A stretch of 6,000 nt of DNA from DATLWR01 sp035576205. GTDB lineage: Bacteria > Pseudomonadota > Zetaproteobacteria > Mariprofundales > Mariprofundaceae. Position 1 is the first letter of the stretch. Each line of letters starts with the position of its first letter. A model generated the notes under the pieces. That model had not been told where the DNA came from. It did not search any database and worked only from the letters and a program-made list of their open reading frames with translations. The DNA lies in NCBI GenBank assembly GCA_035576205.1, contig DATLWR010000059.1:1-6000 (forward strand). The letters run 5' to 3'. Below are positions 1 to 5,982 of this stretch, in pieces. A program made the position numbers and the translations under genes.

Positions 1-212
1 ACCTCCGGCACGTCCTCTTCCGGGAAGATCGCTTCCCACGGGCACTCCGGCTCGCAGACAGCGCAGTCGATGCACTCTTCCGGCGAGATAAACAGCATGT
101 TCGGGGTCTCCGCAGAAACCTCCTTCGGCTGGTAGAAGCAGTCGACCGGGCAGACCGCGACGCAGGCGGTATCGACACAATCCTTGCAAAGCTGGGTAAC
201 TACAAATGCCAT
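1..212 (-). CDS. fdxA: 7Fe ferredoxin (FdxA type), C-terminus cut by the window edge
   Basis: This is a small soluble iron-sulphur electron carrier of the cytoplasm. Seen: 70 codons from an ATG at 212-210, reading MAFVVTQLC onward. Nine cysteines lie at residues 9, 12, 17, 21, 25, 47, 50, 53 and 57. The first cluster is C-x2-C-x4-C-x3-C-P and the second is C-x2-C-x2-C-x3-C-P. Known: the four-residue gap in the first motif is the signature of Azotobacter FdI-like ferredoxins, which carry one [3Fe-4S] and one [4Fe-4S] cluster; C12 would then not be a standard ligand. The loop between C25 and C47 is about seven residues longer than in FdI as I recall it. The start is supported by GAGAGG six bases upstream. 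It is transcribed divergently from dnaE. The missing part should be the C-terminal extension typical of FdxA, so an ordinary 2[4Fe-4S] ferredoxin is not fully excluded. The physiological partner cannot be inferred. Confidence 0.9.
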   Translation of the reverse strand, partial: MAFVVTQLCKDCVDTACVAVCPVDCFYQPKEVSAETPNMLFISPEECIDCAVCEPECPWEAIFPEEDVPE

Positions 213-218
213 CTTCAA

Positions 219-224
219 CCTCTC
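219..224 (-). promoter_or_regulatory. Ribosome binding site of fdxA
   Basis: On the minus strand this reads GAGAGG and ends six bases before the ATG at 212-210. This is good spacing and supports that start codon. Confidence 0.7.
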
Positions 225-246
225 ATCCGGCGAAACTAGGGAGCGA

Positions 247-275
247 AGCATAGGGAGCAGCCGAAAATTGCACAA
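247..275 (-). promoter_or_regulatory. Probable sigma70 promoter of fdxA
   Basis: On the minus strand a -35 TTGTGC (275-270) and a -10 TATGCT (252-247) are separated by exactly 17 bases. The hexamers match consensus at 3 and 4 of 6 positions. Transcription would begin near 240, giving a leader of about 28 bases that contains the GAGAGG ribosome binding site. The -35 box lies inside the inverted repeat at 268-285. The call comes from spacing and hexamer match only. Confidence 0.4.
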
Positions 276-285
276 CCCGTTGCAA
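268..285. repeat. Short inverted repeat in the fdxA/dnaE divergent region, possible operator
   Basis: Arms TTGCA (268-272) and TGCAA (281-285) are perfect inverted copies eight bases apart. Inside them, CAAC (273-276) and GTTG (279-282) form a second, tighter inverted pair. The element covers the -35 box of the fdxA promoter and sits upstream of dnaE, where a repressor or activator could affect both genes. No known regulator's consensus was recognised, and a short repeat like this can occur by chance. Confidence 0.3.
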
Positions 286-298
286 CAGCGCGGATACT
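268..298 (+). promoter_or_regulatory. Weak candidate promoter for dnaE
   Basis: TTGCAC (268-273) and GATACT (293-298) are the best pair of hexamers I find before dnaE, with a 19-base spacer that is longer than ideal. The -10 matches consensus at 4 of 6 positions and the -35 at 3 of 6. It would give a leader of about 60 bases to the ATG at 368. Between this and the start, 302-318 holds an imperfect hairpin (GTTC-CT-GAAC core with flanking C/G pairs and one mismatch). The promoter assignment is tentative. Confidence 0.2.
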
Positions 299-367
299 GC
301 TCCCGGTTCCTGAACGGGCCGGCTTGTCAGGGGTGCATTGGTGGTGGCAGGCGGCTATGCTGGCGGC

Positions 368-3300
368 ATGCAATTCGCGCCCTTCGTGCATCTCCACGCG
401 CATTCCGATTATTCGCTGCTGGCCGGCACGATGCCGGTGAAAAAACTGCTGAGCAAGGCTGTGGAGATGCGGCAGCCGGCGGTGGCGCTGACCGATTACG
501 GCAACCTGTTCGGTGCCGTCGAGTTCTATTCGCAGGCGATGAAGCTCGGCATCAAGCCGATCCTCGGCTGCGAGGTGTTCATCTGCGACAACATGCGCGA
601 GCGCGTCTCCGACGGACCGAGAGGCCCGAAGCTGGCGCAGCTGGTGCTCCTGGCGCGCAACAACCGCGGCTGGAAGAACCTGCTGAAGCTGGTTTCCGCC
701 GCCTACCTCGAAGGCTTCTACTACAAGCCGCGTATCGACAAGGCGCTGCTGTGCCAGCATGCCGACGGCCTGATCGCGCTCTCTTCCGGCTGGAACGGCG
801 AGGTCGAGCAGGCGCTGCAGCGGGGCGACAAGTCGGCGGCCAGGGGCCTGGTTACCGAGTACCGCGATATCTTCCACGAACACTGCTATTTCCTTGAATT
901 GCAGCGCACGGGTGCGGCCGGCCAGGAGCAGGTGAACCGCGCCCTGATCGACATCGCCCACGAACTTGATGTTCCGCTGGTGGCCAGCAACAACGTGCAC
1001 TTCCTGGCTCGCGAGGATTTCCGCGCCTTCGAGGCGATGCAGGCGCTGCAGCAGAACCGTACGCTGCAGGACGACGTCTCCGGCCATTTCAATCCCGAGT
1101 GCTACCTGAAATCGCATGAGGAGATGCGGGAGCTTTTTGAGGATATCCCCGAGGCGATCGAGAACTCGGTGCATATCGCCAACCGCTGCAACGTCGACCT
1201 GCAGTTCGGCCATTACCAGCTGCCGGACTTCAAGGTGCCGGAAGGGATGGAGCTGAAGGATTTCATCCGTGAGAAGGCCGCCGAAGGGCTCGATGCCCGC
1301 TGGCCGGCCATCCTTGCCGGCCGGCCCGAGGCACCGCGCGAAGAGTACGAGCAGCGGCTCGCTTTCGAACTCGACGTGATCGAGAAGATGGGCTTCCCCG
1401 GCTACTTCCTGATCGTTTCCGACTTCATCATGTGGGCCAAACACCACGATATTCCTGTCGGTCCCGGCCGCGGTTCCGGTGCCGGCTCGCTGGTGGCCTA
1501 TTGTCTGGGCATCACCGATCTCGATCCGATCCGCTACGGCCTGCTGTTCGAGCGCTTCCTCAATCCCGAGCGCGTCTCGATGCCCGACTTCGACGTCGAT
1601 TTCTGCATGAGCCGGCGCGACGAGGTGATCAAGTACGTCACCGAGAAGTACGGCGAGGAGCGGGTGGCGCAGATCATCACCTACGGTTCGATGAAGGCGA
1701 AGGCGGTGGTGCGCGACGTCGGCCGCGTGCTGGCGATGCCGCTGCCGCGCGTCGACGAGATCGCCAAGCTGATCCCCAACGACCTCGACATCACGCTCGA
1801 AAAGGCGATCGTCGCCGAGCCGAAGCTCGCCGCGATGCTTGCGCAGGACGACGACGTCAAACAGCTCTTCGAGATCGCCCTGAAGCTCGAGGGGCGCAAC
1901 CGCCATGCCGGCAAACATGCCGCCGGCGTGATCATCGGCCGCGAGCCGCTGGTCGAGATCGCACCGCTCTACAAGGACCCGCGCGAAGAGGGCAAGGTGG
2001 TGCAGTGGGACATGAAGAACGCCGAGAAGGTCGGGCTGATCAAGTTCGATTTTCTGGGCCTCAAGACCCTCACCGTGCTGCAGCTTGCCGTGCAGCTGGT
2101 GCGTCGAGGCGGCAAATCAGAGGCTGAACAGCAGTTCGATCTCACCACCATTCCGCTCGACGATGCGAAGACCTACGATCTGCTGAAACGGGGCGACACC
2201 GGAGCGGTGTTCCAGCTCGAATCATCCGGCATGCGCGATCTGCTCCGCCGCATGCGGCCGGACTGTTTCGAGGACATCATCGCTCTCGTGGCGCTCTATC
2301 GCCCAGGCCCGCTGCAGTCGGGCATGGTGGACGACTTCATCGAACGCAAGCACGGCAAGCAGCAGGTGGTCTATCCGGTGCCGCAGCTGCAGCCGATCCT
2401 CGCCGAGACCTATGGCGTGATTCTCTACCAGGAACAGGTGATGAAGATCGCCCAGGATCTGGCCGGCTACACGCTTGGCCAGGCCGACCTGCTGCGCCGT
2501 GCCATGGGCAAGAAGAATCCGGCCGAGATGGCTCAGCAGCGCCAGATTTTCATGGAGGGCTCGGCGAAGAACAAGATTCCGGATGCCAAGGCCGAACACA
2601 TCTTCGACCTGATGGAGAAATTCGCCGGCTACGGCTTCAACAAGTCGCACTCGGCTGCCTATGCGTTGATCGCCTACCAGACGGCCTACCTGAAAGCGCA
2701 TTTCCCGCAGGCCTTCATGGCCGCCACCCTCTCCTGCGACATGGGCAACAGCGACAAGGTGGCGCGGCTGGTCGCCGACTGCCAGTCGATGGGTATCGCC
2801 ATGCTGCCGCCGCACATCAACGCCTCCGACTGGGAATTCATGCCGGAGGGCGGGGCGATCCGTTTCGGCCTCGGCGCCGTGAAGGGCGTCGGCGAAGCGG
2901 CGATCCGCGAGGTGGTGCGCGTGCGCCGCAAGGATGGGGAGTTCAAGGATTTCGAGGATCTGATGCTGCGGGCACCGGATCGCACGATGAACAAGCGCAT
3001 TCTCGAGGCTCTGATCAAGGCCGGGGCACTTACGGGGCTGATTCCGCATCCGCATGCAGCTATCGAGGGGCTTGGCGAGGCGCTCGACAAGCTTTCCCGC
3101 CGGCGAAAGGAACAGGGAACCCGCCAGAATGCCCTGTTCGAGGTGGCCGAGCCGGAGGGAGCCGGCCAGCTGTTCCCCGAGCTCAGGCCGTGGAATGCCA
3201 GCGAGAGCCTTCGTGCCGAGCGCGAGGTGCTCGGCTTCTACCTCACCGGCCATCCGCTGGAGGCCTTCATCGGGCGGGTCACCGGTCTCGGCGATTGCCA

Positions 3301-3865
3301 TCTCGGTCAGCTTGCCGATCTGGAAGACGGTGCGCGCATCGTGGTGCCGATCGGTGTCGCCGGGCTCCGCCAGCATCACGGTGCCAAGGGCACGATGGCC
3401 TTCGTGCAGATCGAGGATTTGCAAGGTCAGGCGGAGATGATCTGCTTCGCGAAGATCTATGCGGCCAGCAGCGAGGCGCTGAAAGCGGACAAGCCGCTCC
3501 TGGTCGCCGGCCGGGTCGACAAGTCCAAGGATGAGCCGGTGCTGATCGCCGAGTCGATCGCCGTGCTGGAGGAAATTCTGCCGGAGCTGGTCGACGAAGT
3601 ACGCATTTCGGCGGCGAGTATTGCCTGGGACGAGGTGACGCTGGCACGGCTGAAAGGCGTGACCGGCGGCCAGAATGCGGCTGCACGTCTGGCATTCCAT
3701 GTCACCCTTCCCGACGGTAGCGTTGCGCACCTGCAGACCAAGCCATGCCTGCACTGGGATGCGAAGCTGAAGGCACAGCTGGAGGCGCGTTTCGGTGCCG
3801 AGGCGCTGCATCTGCATTGTCGTCCATGGCAGCCGCCGCGCGAGCAGAACGCACGCCGGGGATGA
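368..3865 (+). CDS. dnaE: DNA polymerase III alpha subunit (replicative DNA polymerase)
   Basis: This is the catalytic subunit of the chromosomal replicase, extending DNA 5' to 3' in the holoenzyme with the proofreading epsilon subunit, the beta clamp and tau. The product is 1165 residues, against 1160 in E. coli. Seen: an N-terminal PHP domain (about 1-280) opening FVHLHAHSDYS; GPGRGSGAGS near 365; the catalytic PDFDVDF motif with D409 and D411; RHAGKHAAG at 512-520; a third aspartate, D561, in KFDFLGL; and GYGFNKSHSAAY near 755-766. These correspond to E. coli D401, D403 and D555. A beta-clamp binding pentapeptide QNALF lies at 920-924, the same position as E. coli QADMF. An OB fold follows at about 985-1065, then a C-terminal tau-binding region. 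The PHP metal site is only partly conserved (Y44, Q91, T181 and N209 at expected metal positions). The start is uncertain: ATG 368 gives the family-like N-terminus but lacks a well-spaced ribosome binding site, whereas GTG 341 has AGGGG seven bases upstream and would add nine residues. No intein or frameshift is seen. accA follows after 13 bases. Confidence 0.98.
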   Translation: MQFAPFVHLHAHSDYSLLAGTMPVKKLLSKAVEMRQPAVALTDYGNLFGAVEFYSQAMKLGIKPILGCEVFICDNMRERVSDGPRGPKLAQLVLLARNNRGWKNLLKLVSAAYLEGFYYKPRIDKALLCQHADGLIALSSGWNGEVEQALQRGDKSAARGLVTEYRDIFHEHCYFLELQRTGAAGQEQVNRALIDIAHELDVPLVASNNVHFLAREDFRAFEAMQALQQNRTLQDDVSGHFNPECYLKSHEEMRELFEDIPEAIENSVHIANRCNVDLQFGHYQLPDFKVPEGMELKDFIREKAAEGLDARWPAILAGRPEAPREEYEQRLAFELDVIEKMGFPGYFLIVSDFIMWAKHHDIPVGPGRGSGAGSLVAYCLGITDLDPIRYGLLFERFLNPERVSMPDFDVDFCMSRRDEVIKYVTEKYGEERVAQIITYGSMKAKAVVRDVGRVLAMPLPRVDEIAKLIPNDLDITLEKAIVAEPKLAAMLAQDDDVKQLFEIALKLEGRNRHAGKHAAGVIIGREPLVEIAPLYKDPREEGKVVQWDMKNAEKVGLIKFDFLGLKTLTVLQLAVQLVRRGGKSEAEQQFDLTTIPLDDAKTYDLLKRGDTGAVFQLESSGMRDLLRRMRPDCFEDIIALVALYRPGPLQSGMVDDFIERKHGKQQVVYPVPQLQPILAETYGVILYQEQVMKIAQDLAGYTLGQADLLRRAMGKKNPAEMAQQRQIFMEGSAKNKIPDAKAEHIFDLMEKFAGYGFNKSHSAAYALIAYQTAYLKAHFPQAFMAATLSCDMGNSDKVARLVADCQSMGIAMLPPHINASDWEFMPEGGAIRFGLGAVKGVGEAAIREVVRVRRKDGEFKDFEDLMLRAPDRTMNKRILEALIKAGALTGLIPHPHAAIEGLGEALDKLSRRRKEQGTRQNALFEVAEPEGAGQLFPELRPWNASESLRAEREVLGFYLTGHPLEAFIGRVTGLGDCHLGQLADLEDGARIVVPIGVAGLRQHHGAKGTMAFVQIEDLQGQAEMICFAKIYAASSEALKADKPLLVAGRVDKSKDEPVLIAESIAVLEEILPELVDEVRISAASIAWDEVTLARLKGVTGGQNAAARLAFHVTLPDGSVAHLQTKPCLHWDAKLKAQLEARFGAEALHLHCRPWQPPREQNARRG

Positions 3866-3866
3866 A

Positions 3867-3871
3867 GAGGG
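3867..3871 (+). promoter_or_regulatory. Ribosome binding site of accA next to the dnaE stop
   Basis: AGAGG lies seven bases before the accA ATG at 3879, in a purine-rich stretch that starts at the dnaE TGA (3863-3865). Terminating ribosomes from dnaE would cover this site, so translation of the two genes is probably coupled. Confidence 0.6.
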
Positions 3872-3878
3872 GTTAAGA

Positions 3879-4835
3879 ATGGCCTATAGTTATCTGGAAT
3901 TTGAACGTCCGATCGCGGAGCTGACGTCGAAGATCGACGAGCTTTCCTCGATGGGCAAGGGTTCCGGCATCAATATTGCCGAAGAGGTGGAACGATTGAC
4001 TGCCAAGCGCGACAAACTGGTCGAGCAGATTTACAGCAAGGCAACCCGAGCGCAGGTTTGCCAGCTTTCCCGGCATCCCGACCGGCCCTATTTCCTCGAT
4101 TACGTACCGCTTTTGTTCGATGATTTCCAGGAACTGCACGGCGACCGCGCCTATGCCGACGACGGCGCCATCGTCGGCGGCATCGCCCGCTTCCACGACC
4201 ATGCGGTGGTGGTGGTCGGACACCAGAAAGGTCGGGATACGAAAGAGAAGCTGAAGCGGAACTTCGGCATGCCGCGGCCCGAGGGCTACCGCAAGGCGTT
4301 GCGCCTGTTCAAGCTGGCCGAGCGCTTCGAAATGCCGCTGTTGACCTTTATCGATACGGCCGGTGCCTGGCCGGGCATCGACGCCGAGGAGCGCGGTCAG
4401 TCCGAGGCGATCGCCCGCAATCTGATGGAATTGGCTGCCCTGAAGGTGCCGGTGATCTGCACGGTGATCGGCGAGGGCGGTTCCGGTGGCGCACTGGCCA
4501 TTGGCGTCGGCGACCGGCTGTTCATGCAGCAGCTATCGACCTATTCGGTGATCTCGCCGGAAGGTTGCGCGGCCATTCTGTGGCGCGATCGCAAGTTTGC
4601 GTCCGAAGCAGCCGAGGCATTGAAACCGACGGCCGAGGACATGCGGGAACTTGGCCTGGTCGACGGCATTATCCCGGAGCCCAAGGATGGCGCGCACCGT
4701 AACCTGCAGGAGGCAGCCGAGCAGATGGATGCCGTCCTCATCCAGGCCCTGAACGAGCTGCTTGCCCTGCCTGTGGATACCCTTCTGTCCCAGCGCAACC
4801 AGCGTCTCAGGAGCATGGGGGTGTTCGAAGGCTGA
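3879..4835 (+). CDS. accA: Acetyl-CoA carboxylase carboxyltransferase subunit alpha
   Basis: With AccD this cytoplasmic subunit forms the carboxyltransferase that moves the carboxyl group from biotinylated AccB to acetyl-CoA, giving malonyl-CoA for fatty-acid synthesis. The product is 318 residues, about the same as E. coli AccA (319). Seen: an N-terminal helical region with LEFERPIAEL and a coiled-coil-like segment (about 1-60); HGDRAYADD near 88-96; GHQKGRDTKEKLKRNFGMP; the crotonase-fold core with FIDTAGAWPG (D159); and the glycine-rich GEGGSGGALAI from G198, which in this family forms the oxyanion hole. YSVISPEGCAAILW follows. The usual DTPGAYPG motif reads DTAGAWPG here. ATG 3879 is chosen because it has AGAGG at proper spacing and gives the family-typical MAYSYLEFE start; the frame is open further upstream but that part overlaps dnaE. 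It sits 13 bases after dnaE with no terminator between, so it is probably co-transcribed. No AccD or AccBC gene is present in the window. Confidence 0.98.
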   Translation: MAYSYLEFERPIAELTSKIDELSSMGKGSGINIAEEVERLTAKRDKLVEQIYSKATRAQVCQLSRHPDRPYFLDYVPLLFDDFQELHGDRAYADDGAIVGGIARFHDHAVVVVGHQKGRDTKEKLKRNFGMPRPEGYRKALRLFKLAERFEMPLLTFIDTAGAWPGIDAEERGQSEAIARNLMELAALKVPVICTVIGEGGSGGALAIGVGDRLFMQQLSTYSVISPEGCAAILWRDRKFASEAAEALKPTAEDMRELGLVDGIIPEPKDGAHRNLQEAAEQMDAVLIQALNELLALPVDTLLSQRNQRLRSMGVFEG

Positions 4836-4839
4836 TGCC

Positions 4840-4868
4840 TTGTGCATCCGCCCATCAATCTCTAAGCT
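4840..4868 (+). promoter_or_regulatory. Weak candidate promoter for the serine tRNA
   Basis: TTGTGC (4840-4845) and TAAGCT (4863-4868) are 17 bases apart, each with only 3 of 6 consensus matches. The bases after the -10 are GC-rich, as is common at stringently controlled stable-RNA promoters, and a start near 4875 would leave a leader of about 20 bases. The -35 hexamer is the same as in the proposed fdxA promoter. Nothing else is visible in the 61-base gap after accA, and read-through from accA is an alternative source of this tRNA. Confidence 0.2.
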
Positions 4869-4896
4869 TCGCCGCCCTGCAATCACAGGACTCAAC

Positions 4897-4992
<96 letters not shown>

Positions 4993-4997
4993 AAGAG

Positions 4998-5028
4998 AAA
5001 AAGGCCCCGTTGGGGCCTTTTTTGTTTT
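4998..5028 (+). terminator. Intrinsic terminator after tRNA-Ser
   Basis: A perfect GGCCCC/GGGGCC stem (5003-5008 and 5012-5017) with loop GTT is followed by TTTTTT (5018-5023) and further T-rich sequence. AAAAA at 4998-5002 extends the pairing and would let it act in the leftward direction too. It ends the tRNA transcript and probably any read-through from dnaE-accA. Confidence 0.9.
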
Positions 5029-5033
5029 ATTTC

Positions 5034-5063
5034 TTGTCTGCGTGGCAAATGCCGTCCTACACT
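5034..5063 (+). promoter_or_regulatory. Probable promoter of the outer-membrane protein gene
   Basis: TTGTCT (5034-5039) and TACACT (5058-5063) are separated by 18 bases and match sigma70 consensus at 3-4 of 6 positions each. Being directly after the terminator, this gene needs its own promoter. The start would fall near 5070, within the hairpin at 5067-5083. Confidence 0.35.
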
Positions 5064-5066
5064 TGA

Positions 5067-5083
5067 TTGAAGAGGGTCTTCAA
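5067..5083 (+). repeat. Perfect 7-bp inverted repeat in the 5' leader of the outer-membrane protein gene
   Basis: TTGAAGA (5067-5073) and TCTTCAA (5077-5083) are perfect inverted copies around a GGG loop. Just downstream of the probable -10 box, it could be an operator at the transcription start or a hairpin at the mRNA 5' end that protects the message. It is too AT-rich and lacks the T-run needed for a terminator. Confidence 0.4.
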
Positions 5084-5106
5084 GACGTTGCTTGTGCAAT
5101 AGCAGG

Positions 5107-5111
5107 GGAGG
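5107..5111 (+). promoter_or_regulatory. Strong ribosome binding site of the outer-membrane protein
   Basis: GGAGG, inside a ten-base run of G with one A (5105-5114), lies five bases before ATG 5117. It decides the start: the frame is open upstream from 5042, but only ATG 5117 has this site and begins a signal peptide. Confidence 0.75.
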
Positions 5112-5116
5112 GGGAA

Positions 5117-5716
5117 ATGAAAAAAACGATTCTGGCGATTGCAATGGTTGCTGCTTTTGTTCCTGCAGCCGCGGCTGACGGGTTATATGTCGCAGTCGAT
5201 GTCGGCCAATCAAACGCCAACGATATGTGCAGCCCTGCGAATTTCGGCGGGAATACGACATGTTCGACCACGGCGACCGCCTTCAGAATTGGCGGCGGTT
5301 ACAATTTTACGCCCAATTTTGGCGTCGAAATCAGTTATGCCGATCTGGGCAACGTCAATCCGGTTTCCTCTCCCGGTTATTACCAGTCGACCAAGGCCAA
5401 AACTTACCAGGTTGCAGCTACCGGTACTTTACCCATCGGCTATGAGCTCTCCCTTATCGGCAAACTGGGTCTTGCCCAGACGACATTCGACCAGTCGTGG
5501 ACCACTGCCGGCTTGTGCGCGGGTGGGTGCTCAACCACCGCGACCGATACCAATTTTGCATATGGCGTTGGCTTGCAATACGACTTGCAGAACTTTGCCA
5601 TACGCATGCAATATGAAGATCTGGGCCAGGTCGGGTCATTGCCGATTACGGCTACCGGCGGAACCGGCAGGAGCCGGGTCACCCTGGTTTCAGGCGGTCT
5701 GCTGTACCGATTCTGA
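5117..5716 (+). CDS. Outer-membrane beta-barrel protein (OmpA-barrel/OmpW-like), function unknown
   Basis: The product has 199 residues and is predicted to be exported and inserted in the outer membrane. Seen: a signal peptide MKKTILAIAMVAAF... with a likely cleavage A-A-A|D after residue 20. The mature part (about 179 residues) has alternating strand patterns such as LYVAVDVGQS, AFRIGGGYNFTPNFGVEISY, YELSLIGKLGLAQ, YGVGLQYDL and FAIRMQYEDLG, and ends RVTLVSGGLLYRF with a terminal Phe, the usual signal for the BAM complex. Size and the repeated Y-x-D-L-G hairpin ends fit a small, probably eight-stranded barrel. Cysteines occur in two close pairs, C38/C49 and C134/C138, in stretches likely to be surface loops. 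There is no C-terminal peptidoglycan-binding domain, so it is not full OmpA. The gene has its own likely promoter and a strong ribosome binding site, and is less GC-rich than dnaE. The substrate or role (porin, adhesin or stabiliser) cannot be told. Confidence 0.88.
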   Translation: MKKTILAIAMVAAFVPAAAADGLYVAVDVGQSNANDMCSPANFGGNTTCSTTATAFRIGGGYNFTPNFGVEISYADLGNVNPVSSPGYYQSTKAKTYQVAATGTLPIGYELSLIGKLGLAQTTFDQSWTTAGLCAGGCSTTATDTNFAYGVGLQYDLQNFAIRMQYEDLGQVGSLPITATGGTGRSRVTLVSGGLLYRF

Positions 5717-5784
5717 TCTGAATAATCCAAGGGCGAGTCATAACCGGCGTTTGTTTTTCCATAGCTGGTATTAGCCTGGAAACA

Positions 5785-5982
5785 ATGAACCCCGAAAACC
5801 TCAGCGCTGAAGCCCTGCGCCTGTTCAACAGGCTGCCACCCGAAGGTCAGCGGCAGGCTATGCGGCTGGCCGAATCGCTATCCGAGGAGGAGGCCGTGTA
5901 CCTCGCGGCATTGCGAACCATGCCGGAAAAGCAGCGGCGGCAATTCCTGTTCACACTGAGCAAGAAGAAGTGGGGGCTGTAG
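5785..5982 (+). CDS. Small charged helical protein of unknown function
   Basis: I do not recognise this 65-residue protein. It has no signal peptide, no membrane segment and no cysteine. It is rich in Leu, Glu, Arg and Gln and should be mostly alpha-helical and cytoplasmic. A P-E-x-Q-R motif occurs twice, 28 residues apart (residues 19-23 and 47-51), each followed by an amphipathic helix, which suggests a duplicated helical hairpin. The C-terminus is basic (KKKWGL). Similar L-P-x-E-x-Q helices occur at the ends of some HTH regulators and in small antitoxin-like proteins, but no HTH or partner gene is visible here. The ATG at 5785 has only a weak site, TGGA at 5777-5780. The 68-base gap after the barrel gene has no clear terminator or promoter, so the two may share a transcript. 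The coding call rests on the plausible composition and the internal repeat. Confidence 0.6.
   Translation: MNPENLSAEALRLFNRLPPEGQRQAMRLAESLSEEEAVYLAALRTMPEKQRRQFLFTLSKKKWGL

Noticed and set aside
357..440. A 27-codon frame (ATG 357) overlapping the dnaE start, considered as a leader peptide
   Set aside because: It runs into dnaE coding sequence in another frame, has no good ribosome site and no attenuator hairpin follows.
1302..1322. GGCCGG-rich inverted repeat inside dnaE
   Set aside because: It encodes an ordinary part of the protein, and such repeats are expected in high-GC coding sequence.
236..1918. A 560-codon open frame on the minus strand, antisense to dnaE
   Set aside because: It has no recognisable domain, is rich in His, Arg, Leu and Val as expected from the reverse of a GC-rich gene, and lies wholly under the well-supported dnaE and its upstream region.
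2222..3817. A 531-codon open frame on the minus strand under the second half of dnaE
   Set aside because: It has the same shadow composition, no motif, and no promoter or ribosome site I could support.
5139..5774. Overlapping 211-codon frame across the barrel gene
   Set aside because: It lacks signal or domain features, whereas the other frame gives a clear signal peptide, barrel strands and terminal Phe.
5717..5784. Terminator or promoter between the barrel gene and the small gene
   Set aside because: TTGTTT at 5751-5756 has no -10 at suitable spacing, and no GC-rich stem precedes the T-run.
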